DNA of 64,000 nt from an uncultured Bacilli bacterium (GTDB taxonomy: Bacteria > Bacillota_I > Bacilli_A > RF39 > UBA660). The notes beneath the pieces are model-generated. The model searched no databases, had not been told where the DNA came from, and worked only from the letters and a program-made list of their open reading frames with translations. Positions 61,220 through 64,000 of the stretch are shown here, piece after piece; positions within the stretch are counted from its first letter, which is position 1; each line of letters opens with the position of its first letter. The position numbers were made by a program, and so were the translations under genes. Location of the stretch: the NCBI GenBank assembly GCA_934102335.1, contig CAKOSP010000004.1, forward strand, positions 77,748 to 141,747. The letters run 5' to 3'.

Positions 61220-62106
61220 TATGTCCAAATTGTGGAATGGATAATATTCAGGGGTCAAGTTTTTGTGTAAAATGTGGAAATAAATTAAATACTGAAAATG
61301 TTAATAATAATTTTCAACAACAAGTACAAGAAGTAAATAATGTACAGGCAAATAATCAGGTGGGAGATACATTTGTTCAAAATACTATGCAACAAAATAA
61401 CTATGTTAATAATGTGAATGTTGTTACTAATACAAATAAGGCAATGAACTTTTTTATGTATATATTAATGATTCTTATAAAGCCTTTTAAAACATTTAAA
61501 GAGGAAGAAGAAAAATTAACTGATACAAAAAATTCTTTAATTTTAAGTGGTATAGTAGTAGGACTAATGTTAGTAATTAACTTAATTAAGTCTATGATAA
61601 CAACTGTTTTTACTAAAAAAATGGATTATACTACATTTAAATTAAAAACTGTAATTGATTTCAGCAATCTTAAAAACTTGGATTGGCTAGATTTATTAGG
61701 AAAACATTTATTAATTTATGCTGGAATAATACTAGCTATAGCAGTAGTGTATTATTTAGCAAGTTTAGTTTTCAAAAAAAATGGTAACTTTATAAAATTA
61801 TTAAGTATATCTGCAACATCATTAATACCATTTACTTTAGTAGGTATGTTTGCATCATTTGTTTTAGGCAAAATTTGGTCACCACTTTACATGGTATGTG
61901 TGATTGTTAGTTTAATTTATTCAGTTTTAATTCTTGTATGTTTAATAAATAAACAATTTGAATTTGAAAATGATGATACTAAAATTTATTTCCATTTAAT
62001 TTGTTTAGGAGTGCTTGCAGTTGCTGGTTATTATTTATATATGAAATATTTTGTTTTAGGCACTATAAGTAGTAAAGTGAGCGATGTTTTAGATTTATTA
62101 GGATAA
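61216..62106 (+). CDS. Zinc-ribbon multi-pass membrane protein
   Basis: A 296-aa protein opening with a zinc ribbon (CPNCGMDN and CVKCGNKL, residues 3-24), an Asn/Gln-rich linker to about residue 75, and five to six membrane helices (about 100-285), which resemble Yip1-like membrane proteins. Function unknown. It is co-transcribed with the YdjG-like gene and likely part of the same membrane machine. Confidence 0.8.
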   Translation: MICPNCGMDNIQGSSFCVKCGNKLNTENVNNNFQQQVQEVNNVQANNQVGDTFVQNTMQQNNYVNNVNVVTNTNKAMNFFMYILMILIKPFKTFKEEEEKLTDTKNSLILSGIVVGLMLVINLIKSMITTVFTKKMDYTTFKLKTVIDFSNLKNLDWLDLLGKHLLIYAGIILAIAVVYYLASLVFKKNGNFIKLLSISATSLIPFTLVGMFASFVLGKIWSPLYMVCVIVSLIYSVLILVCLINKQFEFENDDTKIYFHLICLGVLAVAGYYLYMKYFVLGTISSKVSDVLDLLG

Positions 62107-62107
62107 T

Positions 62108-62144
62108 AAAAAAGGGTCAGGAAGTATTTTCTGGCTCTTTTTTT
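62108..62144 (+). terminator. Terminator of the SPFH/zinc-ribbon operon
   Basis: A long stem (AAAAAAGGGTCAGGAA with TTTTCTGGCTCTTTTTTT, several G-T pairs) and a T run, between the operon and the convergent Tim44-like gene. Confidence 0.8.
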
Positions 62145-62166
62145 GTTATTATAAGTATAAATTATT

Positions 62167-62910
62167 TTAATCTATAATTTTTCGAATAGAGTGAATTTTA
62201 AATTTTTCGTTTTTAAGTGTAGTTCTACAGTATTCACATATGTTGTTAATAACTGTGGCACCGCAGTTTGGACATTTTGTTATTGGATTTTTTTGAAAAT
62301 CTTTTCTAAATATTACTTCGAATTTTTCGGTTATTGGGTGTTCTTTACTACCTTTTATTATTTGACCATTTTTATTAGTGGTGTAGGAAATGTATGATAT
62401 TTCAATAATAGTACAAACTACTTGTTTATATGATGTACTATCTATATCATAAATAAGCATATTTTTTTTCTTAACGTTTTCAACAATCTTTTTCTCTCCA
62501 TATTTCATATTTAATGATAGGCCCGTATAATAATTTTGATATAATTGATTTGTTAATAAGTCATGCATTTTATTAAAGTCTAAAGTATTGTAAGCATTTT
62601 CAAAGTTTAAGAACATCTCATAAAAATAATCTTTTAGTTTGTTTATATCATCTGTATCAAAAATAGCTAACTTATCCTTGTCTACGTCTTTAAAGTCTTT
62701 AAAGGTTACTTCTTTGTTTGGCTTAAAAAAATCATCAGTATTTTTTATTACACTTTTTTTAAAAAAGGCTATATTGATAGTTTGTTTTATAATTCTAAAA
62801 ACAATTCTAATTATTGTTATCCATACGAAAATAAAGAGTAAAATTGAAATAATGTAGGTAATAATAAATCCTCCACCTATATTATTTAACATTGTTTCTA
62901 TATTTTCCAT
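62167..62910 (-). CDS. Tim44-like zinc-ribbon membrane protein
   Basis: A 247-aa protein with one membrane helix (residues 16-42), a Tim44/MRPL45-like domain (75-210; FDTDDINKLKDYFYEMFLNFENAYNTLDF and GEKKIVENVKKKNML) and a C-terminal zinc ribbon (CPNCGATVINNICEYC, residues about 213-228). Convergent with the SPFH cluster and sharing its zinc-ribbon theme. The role is unknown; bacterial Tim44-like proteins are sometimes linked to membrane stress or secretion. GGGAAGTGAG upstream supports the start. Confidence 0.83.
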   Translation of the reverse strand: MENIETMLNNIGGGFIITYIISILLFIFVWITIIRIVFRIIKQTINIAFFKKSVIKNTDDFFKPNKEVTFKDFKDVDKDKLAIFDTDDINKLKDYFYEMFLNFENAYNTLDFNKMHDLLTNQLYQNYYTGLSLNMKYGEKKIVENVKKKNMLIYDIDSTSYKQVVCTIIEISYISYTTNKNGQIIKGSKEHPITEKFEVIFRKDFQKNPITKCPNCGATVINNICEYCRTTLKNEKFKIHSIRKIID

Positions 62911-63002
62911 TTAAACTCACTTCCCTATTTTAAATTATAACATATATTATATAGTGAATAAAATTATTTTATTTACTTACATAAAATTTATTAGGAGGTA
63001 AT

Positions 63003-63047
63003 ATGGAAAGAGAATTAACAAATACTGTTACAGTGGGAGGTAATTAA
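63003..63047 (+). pseudogene. Truncated gene start, 14 aa
   Basis: ATG after a strong AGGAGGT reads MERELTNTVTVGGN and then stops at TAA, which overlaps the stop of the opposite-strand surface-protein remnant. The strong ribosome site suggests that a real gene once started here and was cut off by rearrangement. It might instead be a short peptide; no family is recognised. Confidence 0.35.
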
Positions 63048-63720
63048 AATGATATTCCTACTTCAATATCATCTGCATTTGTTTCTTTTTTATAAACTAG
63101 TACTTGATTACTAGATAGTGGAAATATATTTTTATTTTCATCATAAAATATTAATCCTTTGTTTAAACTTTTTCCGTTTGTTGATGTTAATTCTTCATTA
63201 ATTGATGCATATAAGTTCCATGGTGTTTTATTGATTCTAGTATCTGTTATTTTTATAATAACACTTTCGTTTTTCCCACACAAGTGGATTAGTGCTTATT
63301 GGTTTTAAGTTAAAATTAATTGTTGGTGCTGTTGTAAATAAATTTATTCTTGAGAATTCAAAACTAAATGGAATGGTATATGATGTATTTATTATATTGG
63401 CTTTAGAGTTATATAACATTATTTCTTTGGTGTTATTAAAGTATAAACCACCAGTTGCTGATGGAAAAGTAATATTATAATTATTTGTTGCTATATTAGA
63501 GTAATTATTTATTATATTTAATGTTGCATTTTCATTAACTGTAATGGTGCCATAACTATACCAAGTTGGATATGATCCATTTTTTTGTTTGCTTAATAAT
63601 AAAACTTGATTTTTGGTTTAAAATTGTATTTTTAGTACCAAAAGTTCCGTTTTCAATTCTAAAAAGGTTGAAATCGCAACAGTATTTTCATTTATTATTG
63701 TCATACCATATTTTATGAAA
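63044..63720 (-). pseudogene. Remnant of a WxL-type surface protein, frameshifted
   Basis: Read on the minus strand, three pieces in different frames together give a protein C-terminal part: VAIST, RIENGTFGTKNTILN, NGSYPTWYSYGTITVNENATLNI, FEFSRINLFTTAPTINFNL and finally VIIKITDTRINKTPWNLYASI. The TDTR-x5-WxL pattern and the NGTF/ATLNI repeats resemble WxL surface proteins with a pectate-lyase-like adhesive domain. Frame changes occur at runs of five equal bases (near 63270, 63610 and 63661). The N-terminus, with signal peptide, is missing. Decay or sequencing error are both possible. Confidence 0.55.
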
Positions 63721-63794
63721 AATTAAATATAATGAGTCGGCATGGAAATTGTAGCAATAAATTTTTGAAAACATAAAATATTTTAGGTGATAAT

Positions 63795-63848
63795 ATGGAT
63801 GAGAGAGCTTTAAAAAAAATAGTTGTTGATCCAGGTCATGGCAGATAA
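63795..63848 (+). pseudogene. 5' end of a cell-wall amidase, broken after DPGHG
   Basis: ATG 63795 after AGGTGATA encodes MDERALKKIVVDPGHGR then TAA. KIVVDPGHG is the start of the N-acetylmuramoyl-L-alanine amidase (Amidase_3) domain, including the zinc-binding His; normally GGxDxG follows. The homology ends at the second Gly. The lack of a signal peptide is like CwlC, a mother-cell autolysin. CATAAAATA at 63772 fits a sigma-E/K-type -10 (CATAnnnTA) but is weak in such AT-rich DNA. Confidence 0.6.
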
Positions 63849-63864
63849 TCTTATACACGGTGCA

Positions 63865-64000
63865 TTATATAGTAAAATTCCAAAATATTTTAATAGGTCT
63901 ATTGTTATTTTCATCTTTTTTTTCTATTAGAATTTTTGATATAAATTCATCTATAATACGTCTATTTAATTTATCAATATGAGTATATTTTTCTAATATA
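63865..64000 (-). CDS. C-terminal end of a large serine recombinase, partial
   Basis: On the minus strand, 45 residues are open from the window edge to a TAA at 63865-63867: ILEKYTHIDKLNRRIIDEFISK, then ILIEKKDENN and IKIFWNFTI. The order of a hydrophobic-rich helix (LNRRIIDEFISKI), charged turn and final IKIFWNF strand matches the C-terminal end of TnpX-type large serine recombinases. Only this end is visible, so the catalytic domain is unseen. Confidence 0.55.
   Translation of the reverse strand, partial: ILEKYTHIDKLNRRIIDEFISKILIEKKDENNNRPIKIFWNFTI

Noticed and set aside
63772..63780. CATAAAATA as a sigma-K/E promoter for the broken amidase.
   Set aside because: The hexamer fits the loose consensus, but no clear -35 was found and such strings are common in AT-rich DNA; kept only as a remark.
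1..64000. TGA read as tryptophan, as in many Mollicutes.
   Set aside because: TGA is used as stop (ftsX, walJ and the Abi gene end in TGA within overlaps), and Trp residues at conserved sites are TGG. The standard code applies.
1..64000. CRISPR arrays, tRNA, rRNA, intact insertion sequences.
   Set aside because: No regular direct repeats with spacers, no tRNA cloverleaf-like or rRNA sequence, and no transposase other than the recombinase end were seen by eye; a short RNA could have been missed.

Overview
The window is about 64 kb of very AT-rich bacterial DNA with the standard code (TGA ends several genes and Trp is TGG). Nearly all genes lie on the + strand, tightly packed, with A/G-rich Shine-Dalgarno sites. 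Gene content and order are those of a low-GC Firmicute (Bacilli), probably one of the uncultivated gut lineages close to the Mollicutes. It still carries an endospore programme: spo0A, yabG, spoVG, yabP, yabQ, gerQ and cwlD are all here. The exact taxon is an inference.

Layout. 1-6.5 kb is a condensed version of the Bacillus metS-to-divIC segment: metG (cut by the window edge), tatD, a 3D-domain protein, rsmA, yabG, veg, spoVG, yabP, yabQ, divIC, with clpP convergent. 6.6-13.4 kb holds a TGS-uridine kinase-like protein, gapA, pgk, a Cys-rich unknown, spo0A and a phosphoglycerate-mutase-like gene that lacks several catalytic residues. 13.4-27.4 kb is the S10-spc-alpha ribosomal supercluster (rpsJ to rplQ, with secY, adk, map, infA, rpmJ, rpoA) and no rpmD. 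27.5-39.9 kb resembles an origin-proximal block: parA, parB, DUF951, an AbgT-type transporter, ychF, rpsF-ssb-rpsR, a large surface protein, rplI, dnaB, a LysM-G5-M23 protein, walJ, rlmH, ung.

39.9-52.5 kb is mostly cell envelope: LemA, a DHHW/MBOAT O-acyltransferase pair, two tandem FemX-type ligases, a MurJ/SpoVB-type flippase, gerQ, YitT, then ftsE-ftsX with a PcsB-like M23 partner, and whiA. 52.5-58.4 kb has truA, rplM-rpsI, cwlD, an Abi-family HEPN protein, HtrA, an RDD protein and a GNAT acetyltransferase. 58.5-62.9 kb is a small cluster of an SPFH-SHOCT protein, two zinc-ribbon membrane proteins and a divergent Tim44-like zinc-ribbon protein, reminiscent of Bacillus ydjG/ydjI but with no PspA in view.

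The last 1.1 kb differs from the rest. It holds a frameshifted WxL-type surface-protein remnant, a truncated gene start, and a cell-wall amidase start that breaks off right after its DPGHG motif beside the C-terminal end of a large serine recombinase on the opposite strand. This looks like the edge of an integrated element that split an amidase gene. No rRNA, tRNA, CRISPR array or intact IS was seen. No intact stretch over 300 bases lacks a gene; the only long region without an intact gene is the degenerate 63.0-64.0 kb end.
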